Shown here: one piece after another, positions 33,557-40,838 of the stretch
Layout: every line of letters starts with the position of its first letter
Position numbering within the stretch: the first letter of the stretch is position 1
NCBI GenBank assembly: GCA_945888375.1
Contig: CAMCZZ010000001.1
Span: forward strand, 62,001-126,000
Reading direction: 5' to 3'
Length of the DNA: 64,000 nt
From: Akkermansia muciniphila
GTDB taxonomy: Bacteria; Verrucomicrobiota; Verrucomicrobiia; Opitutales; Opitutaceae
Position numbers and translations under genes: made by a program
Notes under the pieces: model-generated
The model's input: the letters and a program-made list of their open reading frames with translations, nothing else
Told to the model about the DNA's origin: nothing
Database searches by the model: none

Positions 33557-33780
33557 ACCCCTGCCCCTGCAGCGCCGAGCGCGCGCCGGTCGTCACCTGG
33601 AACGTGCCGAAGTTCTACCAAGGCCGCGACCTGATCATCGTCATCCTCGACGGCCGCTGGTTCTGGCGCCTGGACGAGCCCAACGCCCGCCCGTCGACCG
33701 GCTATCCCGACTATCCGTCCGCCCTCGCCGCCGCCTGCCGCCACTACGGCCTGCCGGCCATCCGCAAGCTCTCCGCATGA
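33553..33780 (+). CDS. small early protein of unknown function
   Basis: A 75-residue protein with an N-terminal CPC pair and aromatic residues (DLIIVILDGRWFWRLDEP). Coupled by ATGA to both flanking genes. No family recognised. Confidence 0.52.
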   Translation: MNPCPCSAERAPVVTWNVPKFYQGRDLIIVILDGRWFWRLDEPNARPSTGYPDYPSALAAACRHYGLPAIRKLSA

Positions 33781-33971
33781 GTCCCGCCTTCCACCGCGAA
33801 GCCGCCCTCACCCTCCGCCGCGTGGCCGAGGCGGAGAGCACCTCCGGCCTCCGCGCCGCGCTGCACGAGATCGCGGACTTCCACGAGGCCGCGTCCCTCG
33901 CTGTGCCCGCCGTCCCCGCCGACCTCACCGACTGCCGCATCCACCTGCCCGACCCCCTTTTATTCCCATGA
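33777..33971 (+). CDS. small early protein of unknown function
   Basis: A 64-residue, mainly helical acidic protein (FHREAALTLRRVAEAESTSG and following) ending in DPLLFP. Both ends overlap neighbours by 4 nt. No family recognised. Confidence 0.52.
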   Translation: MSPAFHREAALTLRRVAEAESTSGLRAALHEIADFHEAASLAVPAVPADLTDCRIHLPDPLLFP

Positions 33972-34540
33972 CCACCATCGCCACCGCCAAGCCTCCGCAC
34001 GAAGTCCTAGACGCCCTCGCGCTCAACCTCGCCAAACGCCGCCAGCAGCTCGCCGACCGCGTCGCCGAATACGACGCCGAGATCCTCGCCGTCCACCGCC
34101 GCCACCGCGCCGCCCTGAACGAAGCCGCCGGCCACGTGGCCGGCGCGCACGACGCCCTCCGCGCCGAAATCGAGGCCCACCGCGACCTCTTCGTCGAGCC
34201 GAAGAGCTGGACCCTCCACGGGATCCAACTCGGCCTGCGCAAAGGCGCGGGCAAGCTCGACTGGGACGACGACGAGGCCCTCGTCGCGCGGATCCGGAAG
34301 CAGTTCAACGAAGACGAGGCCGAGCTGCTCATCCGCGTGAAGGAGGAGCCCATCGTCGCCGCGCTCCAGGATCTGGACGGCAAGGAACTGGCCCGGCTCG
34401 GCGTGCGGGTCGAGGACACCGGCGACGTCGTCTTCGTCCGCCCGCTCGTGGCCGACACCGACAAGCTCCTCAAAGTCCTGCTGAAGGAGAGCGCCCGCAC
34501 CGAGCCGAAGCCGGCGAAAAAGAAGAAAGGGAAGGGCTGA
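33968..34540 (+). CDS. Mu Gam-like host-nuclease inhibitor
   Basis: A 190-residue protein with the Gam layout: an N-terminal coiled coil (LAKRRQQLADRVAEYDAEIL and on to residue 70), then a strand-turn region with KSWTLHGIQLGLRKGAG (about residues 79-95), then the helical segment DDEALVARIRKQF and a C-terminal strand region followed by a Lys-rich tail. Gam binds DNA ends and blocks host exonucleases during transposition. Its position downstream of the MuB gene agrees with Mu. Confidence 0.75.
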   Translation: MTTIATAKPPHEVLDALALNLAKRRQQLADRVAEYDAEILAVHRRHRAALNEAAGHVAGAHDALRAEIEAHRDLFVEPKSWTLHGIQLGLRKGAGKLDWDDDEALVARIRKQFNEDEAELLIRVKEEPIVAALQDLDGKELARLGVRVEDTGDVVFVRPLVADTDKLLKVLLKESARTEPKPAKKKKGKG

Positions 34541-34543
34541 GCC

Positions 34544-35026
34544 ATGACCGCCGTCGAACTCTTCAACACCTTTATCGCGGCCGGCCTGCGCCCCGATTTC
34601 CAGCACCTGGCCGACAACTATTTCGAGCCGGTCAGCGTCGCCTGGGTGCAGCGCAACTGGGACGCCTGGATGGACGCCCGGCCGAGCGAACTGAAGCGCA
34701 CCATCCCGGTCGGCGGCGGTGCGTCCCGCCTGGTCCCGCTCTGGGTGCAGCAATCCAGCGACTGCGACAACCTCGCCCTCGGCCTGATGGTCCACGGCCA
34801 GGTGGGCAACGCGCTGGCCTCGGTGAAGCGCGGCACCAAGCGCGGCGGGTTGGCCTTCGGCGTGGTGTTCTACACCGCGCAATCCGCCACGATGCGCGGC
34901 GGCCACGCGATCAACTGGTTCGTCGGCTACGGCCAGGAGCTGCGCTTCTTCGAGCCCGGCCTGGGCGAGATCGTCGAACTCAACTCCGCCGAGCGCGCCA
35001 GCGCCCGCTTCTGCCTCGCGGCCTGA
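34544..35026 (+). CDS. unknown early protein with papain-like Cys/His arrangement
   Basis: A 160-residue protein. Cys74 in SSDCDNLAL heads a helix, His121 in MRGGHAINWFVGYG starts a strand and Glu137 in RFFEPGLGE lies 16 residues later. That is the order and spacing typical of papain/transglutaminase-fold cysteine enzymes. No family was recognised by eye. It follows the Gam-like gene with a 3-nt gap. If active it could cleave or cross-link a host protein, but no substrate is suggested by the sequence. Confidence 0.58.
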   Translation: MTAVELFNTFIAAGLRPDFQHLADNYFEPVSVAWVQRNWDAWMDARPSELKRTIPVGGGASRLVPLWVQQSSDCDNLALGLMVHGQVGNALASVKRGTKRGGLAFGVVFYTAQSATMRGGHAINWFVGYGQELRFFEPGLGEIVELNSAERASARFCLAA

Positions 35027-35031
35027 TCACC

Positions 35032-35154
35032 ATGCGCCGCTTCCTCATCCTCCTCCTGGTCGCCGCCCTCGCCGGCTGCGCGTCGCGCGTGGATCCGCGC
35101 GACCCCGAGATCTGGCGCCCGACCACCCCCGCCGTCTACCCGCTTCCAGAATGA
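35032..35154 (+). CDS. very small lipoprotein
   Basis: A 40-residue peptide: basic start, hydrophobic core and lipobox (MRRFLILLLVAALAGCASRV), then a 25-residue Pro-rich tail. It is like outer-membrane spanins in size and Pro content, but it lies in the early operon, far from the lysis genes. Its stop overlaps the next ATG. Confidence 0.6.
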   Translation: MRRFLILLLVAALAGCASRVDPRDPEIWRPTTPAVYPLPE

Positions 35155-35372
35155 TCGACAAAATCCACATCTTTCACCCAGGAATCGGTTCCATCCTCGG
35201 GCCGCTAAACAGCGGACTTGATGGTGTCCACGGCACCATTTCGATCCATGCCTCCAAAAACGGACTGCGGATGTCGCAGAACGGAAAGACGCTAGCCAAA
35301 GGCAAAACGCTGGGCCAGTTGCACAAAAACCTCAAAGCCGAGATTGCCAAGGCGGAGGCTGGCAAACGATGA
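35151..35372 (+). CDS. small early protein of unknown function
   Basis: A 73-residue product with a Gly/His-rich first half (IHIFHPGIGSILGPLNSGLD) and a Lys-rich helical C-terminus. Its DNA has visibly lower GC than the upstream early genes, as do the next two genes. No family recognised. Confidence 0.55.
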   Translation: MIDKIHIFHPGIGSILGPLNSGLDGVHGTISIHASKNGLRMSQNGKTLAKGKTLGQLHKNLKAEIAKAEAGKR

Positions 35373-35575
35373 AAGCCCGGTTCTCCGCCACGATCACCTG
35401 GCCTCTTTCCCCAGGCTCAACGGTGAAGGTCTCGCGAACCTTCAAGGGCACGATCACGGCCAAGGCCGGAGCCGATTTGATCAACGCGGTGGCGCACGCC
35501 ATGACCGCCATCGTCGAGCAGGCCGACACCAAAGAAGTCAACGCCCTGACCGTCCGGGCCTCCATGCGCCGATGA
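35369..35575 (+). CDS. small early protein of unknown function
   Basis: A 68-residue alpha/beta protein (strands FSATITWPL and VSRTFKGTI, then a helix ADLINAVAHAMTAIVEQA). It has ATGA overlaps with both neighbours. No family recognised. Confidence 0.55.
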   Translation: MKARFSATITWPLSPGSTVKVSRTFKGTITAKAGADLINAVAHAMTAIVEQADTKEVNALTVRASMRR

Positions 35576-36066
35576 ACCCCGAAGTCCCACCAGTTCTAGA
35601 CGCCTGCTGTGGATCCAGAATGTTCTGGTTCGACCGGCAGGACGACCGCGCTCTGTTCGTCGATAAACGCCGCGAAACCTGCACCGTCGATACGATACAG
35701 GGTTGCCGTGAAATCGTCGTCGATCCCGACGTCCTCGCGAATTTCAAATCCCTGCCGTTTCAGGATTCGTCCTTCACTCTGGTGGTCTTCGATCCGCCCC
35801 ACACCTTCGCTGGTCCCAAAGGCTGGACAGCCAAAAAATACGGCACCTTAAAAAGCGACTGGCGCGACGAAATCCGCGCCGGGTTTGCGGAGTGCTTTCG
35901 CGTGCTAGCCCCGCTGGGCACTTTGATTTTCAAGTGGAACGAACACCGGATCCCCGTCTCCACGGTGCTTGAGTTGACCCCGGAGAAGCCCCTGTTCGGA
36001 CAACGCTGCGGAACAACCGCGAAGACCCACTGGATCGTCTTCCTAAAGCCGGGCATCACGCTATGA
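35572..36066 (+). CDS. class I SAM-dependent methyltransferase
   Basis: A 164-residue methyltransferase. The N-terminal motif VLDACCGSRMFWFD fits AdoMet-binding motif I. FKSLPFQDSSFTLVVFDPPH gives the post-I region and a DPPH catalytic motif of the DPPY type. A C-terminal strand-helix region ends THWIVFLKPG. The DPPH motif suggests an amino-group (nucleic acid) target, perhaps phage DNA, but specificity is unknown. It lies in a lower-GC stretch with two preceding small genes. Confidence 0.75.
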   Translation: MNPEVPPVLDACCGSRMFWFDRQDDRALFVDKRRETCTVDTIQGCREIVVDPDVLANFKSLPFQDSSFTLVVFDPPHTFAGPKGWTAKKYGTLKSDWRDEIRAGFAECFRVLAPLGTLIFKWNEHRIPVSTVLELTPEKPLFGQRCGTTAKTHWIVFLKPGITL

Positions 36067-36593
36067 ATGCTGGCCAGATCCGCGCCTACCGCGCCGAAGT
36101 CGCGAAGTGGAAAGCCGCCTGCGAAAAGCTCGGCCGGCCCTGCGACGACGATGCGCGCCGGGCTTTGCATGCGGAGTGCCGCGCGCCTGCATCGAGCACG
36201 AAGTTCACCAACGCCCAGCTCGACCGCGTGCTGGCCCGGCTCCGGTCCTTCAGCCGGATGGACGATCTGGCCGCGCAGCTGAAGCCGGACGAGGAAGCGA
36301 ACAAACGCCGCCTCGCGGGCATGCGCCGCTGCTATGATGCGGTGGCGGCGTTGACCTCGGCGGGGAACGACGGCCGCGAGAGCCTCGGCCGGGCGAACTA
36401 CCTGGACCGGGTGTCGGAGTCGGTCTGCGGCCAACCCTTCGACGGGTTGCCCGAGGCTCAGTTGATCAAGTTGGCCTACGTCCTCGAAAACCGTCTGCAC
36501 GCGCGCGGCAAGGCCCCTCGGCCCGTGGTCGATCCCGTGGTCCCGGTCCCCGCCGCCGAGCCCGCCGCCGCCGACTGGGACGGGGTATTCTGA
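36063..36593 (+). CDS. GemA-like protein (Mu gp16, DUF1018-like)
   Basis: A 176-residue helical protein. The segment ALHAECRAPASSTKFTNAQL followed by DRVLARLRSF matches the core idea of GemA/gp16 proteins: a short Cys-containing helix, then the strand STKFTNAQLD and a helix. The C-terminal part is Pro/Ala-rich. GemA in Mu alters host gyrase-dependent functions and precedes mor. Its late place in the early operon agrees. Confidence 0.58.
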   Translation: MNAGQIRAYRAEVAKWKAACEKLGRPCDDDARRALHAECRAPASSTKFTNAQLDRVLARLRSFSRMDDLAAQLKPDEEANKRRLAGMRRCYDAVAALTSAGNDGRESLGRANYLDRVSESVCGQPFDGLPEAQLIKLAYVLENRLHARGKAPRPVVDPVVPVPAAEPAAADWDGVF

Positions 36594-36595
36594 CC

Positions 36596-36898
36596 ATGGC
36601 CGACATCCAGCTCCAGGCCTGCCCGCTCTGCTCGCACCCGCCGCACCTGATGGTCCGGCCGAGCTGCGTGCGCGGCGTGCGGAGCGGGCGCTGGATGATC
36701 GTCACCGGGGCGGGTTGCCCGCACCTGGACATCTGGCGGGCCGACAACGTCGCCGACGACCCCGTGCCGCTGGTGGATTGGTGGAACGCCTGGGTGCGGG
36801 CCGAGGCCGCCGGCCGCAGCGCCGCGCGTGGGCACACGGAGGATCAGGCGGCGGCGTTTTTACGGGCCTTGCAGCCCACGACCTACTCCGCCGCATGA
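36596..36898 (+). CDS. Lar-like restriction alleviation zinc protein (tentative)
   Basis: A 100-residue protein opening with ACPLCSHPPHLM, a second Cys-containing segment (GAGCPHLDIW) and VDWWNAWVRAE. This is similar to the Cys pair and the W-N-x-R helix of Lar family proteins, which stimulate modification by type I restriction systems. The C-terminal 30 residues are not conserved-looking. The start follows the previous stop as TGA-CC-ATG. Confidence 0.45.
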   Translation: MADIQLQACPLCSHPPHLMVRPSCVRGVRSGRWMIVTGAGCPHLDIWRADNVADDPVPLVDWWNAWVRAEAAGRSAARGHTEDQAAAFLRALQPTTYSAA

Positions 36899-37278
36899 GC
36901 GCCTCGGCCCCCAACGTCACCGTCGCGGACGTCGCGCGCCTCGTGCAGGCGCTGGAGGGCGGGGTCTGGATGACCGCCGCCGAGCTGGCGGTCGCGCTCT
37001 CGGGCGCCGCGACGGAGTCCAGCAAGCGGCGGATCCGCGCCATCGCCAGCGCGGCCGGCAGCGGCGTGGTGAGTTATCCCGGCAGCCCCGGCTATCGGCT
37101 CTGGAAGGCCTGCACGGTGGACGAACTCCATGCCTGCGTCGCCGCCTACAGCAGCCAGGCCGACGAAATGCGCCGGCGCCGGAACCTCTACCGGGTCCGC
37201 CTGCACCGCGAAAACCCCGCCCGGATCCAGCCCGACCCATCCCTCGCGCCCTCGCGCGTGCAGCTGGCGTTTTTCTGA
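36895..37278 (+). CDS. winged-helix-like early protein
   Basis: A 127-residue protein. Residues 10-70 (VADVARLVQALEGGVWMTAA, ESSKRRIRAIASAAG, GVVSYPGSPGYRLW) look like a winged helix with a beta wing. The remainder is basic and helical. It could act as a regulator in the position of Mu mor, but has no Mor-family signature that I can see. The ATG overlaps the previous stop. Confidence 0.52.
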   Translation: MSASAPNVTVADVARLVQALEGGVWMTAAELAVALSGAATESSKRRIRAIASAAGSGVVSYPGSPGYRLWKACTVDELHACVAAYSSQADEMRRRRNLYRVRLHRENPARIQPDPSLAPSRVQLAFF

Positions 37279-37280
37279 CC

Positions 37281-37895
37281 ATGGCCCTCGACCGTCAGCT
37301 CCAGATCCGCGACGCCGAAGTCGCCCGCGAGGCCTACTTCCTCAAGCAAAACGCCGGCATCGAACGCCGCCAAGCCCTACGCGCCTGGCGCTCGGCGGCC
37401 GCCGAGCTGCTCGCCGAGACGTTCACCTGGCCAACGGATCCCGCGAAACGCTCCCGCCTCATCGGCCAATGCGTCGGCGAGCTGGAGGTGATGGCGCGGC
37501 AGCTTTTCGACCGGGGCTGGCTGTTGAAAGAGGAGCGCCTGCTGGAGGTCGCCCGCACTTGCATCGCTCCCATCGCCGCCGCCCAGGCGGCGGGAAAGAT
37601 CGGAGACTTCTGGCCCTACTTCCGCGCCGCCGTCCGCAAGTTCGTTCCGGTCCACGCGGAGGAGCTGCAGCGCCTGTCTCGGCGCGAAGGCGGCGCAGTC
37701 GGGGCGGCCGATGTCTTCGCCGCCATTGCCGGGGTTATCGGCCAACGCCCGGCGGTCACCGCCACGGAGGCCATCGGCGAGCGCCAGACAGAGCGGATGC
37801 AGGAGGCATGCAAGCCCGCTGCGCGGCGCGGTCGGCCGCCGAAGTTCCGAGCGGCCGCCGAGGCCACCGGCGACCTGTTCGGCAGCGGGTCGTGA
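37281..37895 (+). CDS. last early-operon gene, helical protein with AT-hook-like tail
   Basis: A 204-residue protein, almost entirely helical and rich in Ala and Arg. It has a C-terminal segment ARRGRPPKF that matches an AT-hook (GRP core), pointing to minor-groove DNA binding. It is followed at once by a terminator hairpin and the presumed phage end. A role in regulation or end organisation is possible. No family recognised. Confidence 0.55.
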   Translation: MALDRQLQIRDAEVAREAYFLKQNAGIERRQALRAWRSAAAELLAETFTWPTDPAKRSRLIGQCVGELEVMARQLFDRGWLLKEERLLEVARTCIAPIAAAQAAGKIGDFWPYFRAAVRKFVPVHAEELQRLSRREGGAVGAADVFAAIAGVIGQRPAVTATEAIGERQTERMQEACKPAARRGRPPKFRAAAEATGDLFGSGS

Positions 37896-37943
37896 TCAAA
37901 CCATTGCGGGAAGGCCGATTTCGGCCGGTTTTGTGATCAAACC
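37892..37943. repeat. 11-bp direct repeats near the phage right end
   Basis: GTGATCAAACC occurs at 37,892-37,902 and 37,933-37,943, 41 bp apart. The first overlaps the stop of the last gene and the two flank the terminator. Repeated sites near the termini are the usual form of transposase-binding sites in Mu relatives. The matching left end is not in the window. Confidence 0.6.
37911..37932 (+). terminator. terminator of the early operon
   Basis: GGCCGA-TT-TCGGCC is a perfect 6-bp inverted repeat followed by GGTTTT, 16 nt after the last early stop codon. Confidence 0.75.
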
Positions 37944-38053
37944 GCCTCGACGCCGGCGGATTTCCATAAACCCTTCATTTTCGGGCAATTTCAGTCTGGC
38001 CCGGCTTGATTTATGATTTTCCCATACCTCATGTCATCCGCCACCCCGCCCCC

Positions 38054-39223
38054 ATGAACGACGACGCCTTTCTCGACGACCTCTCGCGCCGCGCCTTTCG
38101 GTTTTTCTTTGATGCGGCTCACCCGCATAGCGGCTTGATTCCTGACCGGGCCCGAGCGGATGGCACCAAGCCTGGTGAAATGGCCAGCGTGGCGGCGACC
38201 GGTTTTGGTCTTACCGCACTGGTGATCGGAGCCGAGCGCGGCTGGGAGTCGCGCGCCGAGTGCCGCGCCTGCGCCGAGCGCGTGTTGCGCACGCTCTGGC
38301 GCGACGCGGCCCACGAGCGGGGTTTTTTCTATCACTTCCTGGATGTGCGCGCGGCGCAGCGCGGCTGGGATTGCGAGGCCTCCAGCATCGACACTGGGTT
38401 GGCGCTCTTCGGTGCGCTCTCGGCCGGGCGCTACTTCGGCGGCGTGGTCGCGGAGTTGGCGGCGGCCATCGAGGCGCGGGTCGACTGGCCGTGGATGCTG
38501 GATACCGAGGGACGAATCTGCCACGGGTGGAAACCGGAGGGTGGGTTTTTGCCCTGGAGTTGGGATCAGTTTTCCGAGCACTGGGGGATGACCTGGTTCG
38601 CGGTGCATCACGCGACGCGACCGGCTCCGGCCGAGAGCTGGCGGGCGTGGCGGCGGGAGCCATGGGTGGAGGTGGGGGGCGAGCGGTTTATGCATCATCC
38701 GCCCTTGTTTACGCACCAGTTTCCCCAGGCTTGGATGGATTGGCGGGAGCACCGGGACGAGGTGAGTGGGGTGAACTTTTTCGCCAACGCCTGCGCGGCC
38801 ACGCGGGCGCAGAAGCGGTTTTGCCTCGGGCTGGCGGAACGGTTTCCCGGTTATTCGGAAAACGTCTGGGGGCTGACCTCGTCGGACGCGGCGGCGGGCT
38901 ACGTCGACTGGGGCGGGCCGCCGGTGGACGGAGCCGCATCCGACGCGCGTATCGACGGCACGGTGGTGCCCTGTGCGGTGGCAGGTTCGCTACCGTTTCT
39001 GCCCGGCGACTGCGTGGCGGCCCTGCGCGAGATGCACGCCCGTTGGAGCGCGACGATCTACGGTCCTTATGGGTTCGCGGATGCGTTTAATCCGAATACT
39101 GGCTGGGTGGGAACGGACGTGATCGGCATCGATGTGGGTATCACTTTGCTCATGGCGGAAAATCTCCGCGACGGCTTCGTCTGGCGGCTGATGGAGCCGT
39201 GGCGGCCGAGGCGGGAGGGTTGA
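38054..39223 (+). CDS. glycoamylase-like hydrolase (PF10091 / GH144-type)
   Basis: The first host gene beside the prophage. From ATG 38,054 it encodes 389 residues starting MNDDAFLDDLSRRAFRFFFD, the usual beginning of glycoamylase-like catalytic domains. The (alpha/alpha)6-barrel pattern continues through SVAATGFGLTALVIGAERGW, GWDCEASSIDTGL, HPPLFTHQFPQAW and GVNFFANACAAT. Relatives act on beta-1,2-glucans. No signal peptide is present, although such enzymes are often exported. Either it is cytoplasmic or its 5' end was changed by the prophage insertion. The prophage end lies about 100 bp upstream and may carry or break its promoter. Confidence 0.78.
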   Translation: MNDDAFLDDLSRRAFRFFFDAAHPHSGLIPDRARADGTKPGEMASVAATGFGLTALVIGAERGWESRAECRACAERVLRTLWRDAAHERGFFYHFLDVRAAQRGWDCEASSIDTGLALFGALSAGRYFGGVVAELAAAIEARVDWPWMLDTEGRICHGWKPEGGFLPWSWDQFSEHWGMTWFAVHHATRPAPAESWRAWRREPWVEVGGERFMHHPPLFTHQFPQAWMDWREHRDEVSGVNFFANACAATRAQKRFCLGLAERFPGYSENVWGLTSSDAAAGYVDWGGPPVDGAASDARIDGTVVPCAVAGSLPFLPGDCVAALREMHARWSATIYGPYGFADAFNPNTGWVGTDVIGIDVGITLLMAENLRDGFVWRLMEPWRPRREG

Positions 39224-39313
39224 GCCGGGACCTACCGGAGTTTCACCGGGGGCGGGGAGCTCCGGCGCTTTGTCCGGTTGCCTTCCGCTGACGAGCGTCC
39301 TCCCTTTGCACCG

Positions 39314-40615
39314 ATGAGTGTTACCCCCGGTTCCGCCCGTGTCGCGAGCGCTCCGTTTCATCTCATGGCCAAGCCCTCCGGCTCAGCCTGCAACCTGGGC
39401 TGCAGCTACTGTTTCTACCTCGAAAAGGAGCACCTCTATCCCGCGAACCGGCGGCCGCGGATGACGCCCGAGGTGCTGGAGGCGTATGTGCGCGACTACA
39501 TCGCCGCCCAGCCGGGGCCCCTGGTGTCCTTCGCCTGGCAAGGCGGCGAGCCCACCCTGATGGGAGTGGATTTTTTCCGCGCGGCGGTCGCGTTGCAGAA
39601 GCGCTACGCCAACGGCAAGACCATCGAAAACGCGTTTCAGACCAACGGAGTCCTGCTCGATGACGAGTGGGGCGAATTTTTTGCGGCCAACGGATTTTTG
39701 GTCGGCCTAAGCATCGACGGCCCGCGCCACCTGCACGACGCCTACCGGGTCACCAAGAACGAAAAACCCACCTTCGATCTGGTGATGGCCGGTCTGGCCG
39801 TGCTCAAAAAACACCGGGTGGAGTTCAACACCCTGACCACGCTGCATCGCAAAAACGCGGTCCAGCCGCGGGAGGTTTATCGGTTTTTGCGCGAGATCGG
39901 TTCGGGTTTCATGCAGTTCATTCCGATCGTCGAGCGGGCCGCGCCCGAGGCGGGTGGCACGCCCGGACTCTGGCTTGCTCCGCCGCCGGACCATCCCGAG
40001 GCGTCCGATCTGGATGGACAGGTGACGCCCTGGAGCGTGCGTCCGGCCGATTTCGGCCGGTTCCTCTGCACCGTCTTCGACGAGTGGGTCCGGGCCGACG
40101 TGGGGCGCGTCTACGTGCAGCAATTTGACGCCGCCCTCGCCAACTGGGTGGGGCAGCAGGCCGGGGTGTGTCTCTTCAGTGAAAAGTGCGGACGTGCCCT
40201 GGCCATCGAGCACAATGGTGATGTCTACAGCTGCGACCACTACGTGTATCCGGCCTACAAGCTCGGCAACCTGGTCGACACCCCGCTCGCCGCCCTGGCC
40301 GACGACCCGCGCCAGAGGGATTTTGGCGAGGCGAAAAAGAACAGCCTGCCGCGTTACTGCCGGGAGTGTCCGGTGCGTTTCGCGTGTCACGGCGAGTGCC
40401 CCAAGCATCGTTTCCTGCGCACTCCGGACGGTGAGCCCGGCTTGAACTACCTTTGCGCCGGCTACAAAAAATTCTTCCACCACATCGAGCCCGCGATGAA
40501 CACCATGGCCGCCCTGCTCCGGGGCGGGCGGGCGCCGGCCGAGATCATGGGCATGTCCCTAGGCGACTGGGCGCCGGCGCGGCTCAAGCGGTCCGGGGTC
40601 CGTGCCGGCCGGTGA
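39314..40615 (+). CDS. anaerobic sulfatase-maturating enzyme (radical SAM)
   Basis: A 433-residue enzyme that oxidises the active-site Cys or Ser of sulfatases to formylglycine. The radical SAM cluster motif is C26-NLG-C30-SY-C33. SPASM-type cluster cysteines follow in EKCGRALAIEHNGDVYSCD and CRECPVRFACHGECPKHRF. The conserved WQGGEPTLMG also fits. The start at 39,314 is chosen over an upstream start whose residues are not family-like. It implies that the host makes sulfatases, consistent with use of sulfated algal glycans. No sulfatase lies in the window. Confidence 0.93.
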   Translation: MSVTPGSARVASAPFHLMAKPSGSACNLGCSYCFYLEKEHLYPANRRPRMTPEVLEAYVRDYIAAQPGPLVSFAWQGGEPTLMGVDFFRAAVALQKRYANGKTIENAFQTNGVLLDDEWGEFFAANGFLVGLSIDGPRHLHDAYRVTKNEKPTFDLVMAGLAVLKKHRVEFNTLTTLHRKNAVQPREVYRFLREIGSGFMQFIPIVERAAPEAGGTPGLWLAPPPDHPEASDLDGQVTPWSVRPADFGRFLCTVFDEWVRADVGRVYVQQFDAALANWVGQQAGVCLFSEKCGRALAIEHNGDVYSCDHYVYPAYKLGNLVDTPLAALADDPRQRDFGEAKKNSLPRYCRECPVRFACHGECPKHRFLRTPDGEPGLNYLCAGYKKFFHHIEPAMNTMAALLRGGRAPAEIMGMSLGDWAPARLKRSGVRAGR

Positions 40616-40679
40616 CCGTCCGAAAAACGAACCATCGCCGCTCGCGGCGGGTTCGCGCCGCCTGGTGCTGGAGATCAAA

Positions 40680-40838
40680 GTGGTATACCGGCCACGCAAA
40701 CAGGTCGCGCGCCTGTTTCGCCGAATCAAGCGCTTGCGTCGTATTTTTACGCGTTACGACAGACTCGATGTCCTATTCCGAGCCTTCGTTACCATGGCCC
40801 TAATCTGGGTGTTTCTAAACAGTGTTAACCGGCGTTAA
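40680..40838 (+). pseudogene. IS5-family transposase C-terminal remnant
   Basis: Fifty-odd codons encode YRPRKQVARLFRRIKRLRRI, then FTRYDRLDVLFRAFVTMALI. This matches the C-terminal end of IS5-type transposases (VERFFNRIKQFRRIATRY-like). The Glu of the conserved E-R pair is replaced by Ala, and the rest of the gene and the inverted repeats are missing. It ends against the GH2 gene. It is a relic, not active. Confidence 0.7.

Larger units (their letters stand above)
1..38000. mobile_element. Mu-like transposable prophage (left end outside window)
   Basis: A continuous block of phage genes runs from the window edge to about 37.9 kb. The hallmarks are a MuA-type DDE transposase, a MuB-type ATPase, a Gam-like protein, gp27/gp28/gp29-like packaging genes and a Mu I-type protease. 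Early genes read rightwards from 27.5 kb and late genes read leftwards from 24.9 kb. The right boundary is set between the early terminator (37,911-37,932) and the first host gene at 38,054. The exact terminus and the target duplication cannot be fixed because the other end is not present. Confidence 0.93.

Noticed and set aside
37944-38053. Attempt to fix the exact prophage border and target duplication
   Set aside because: No convincing terminal sequence can be chosen without the left end of the prophage.
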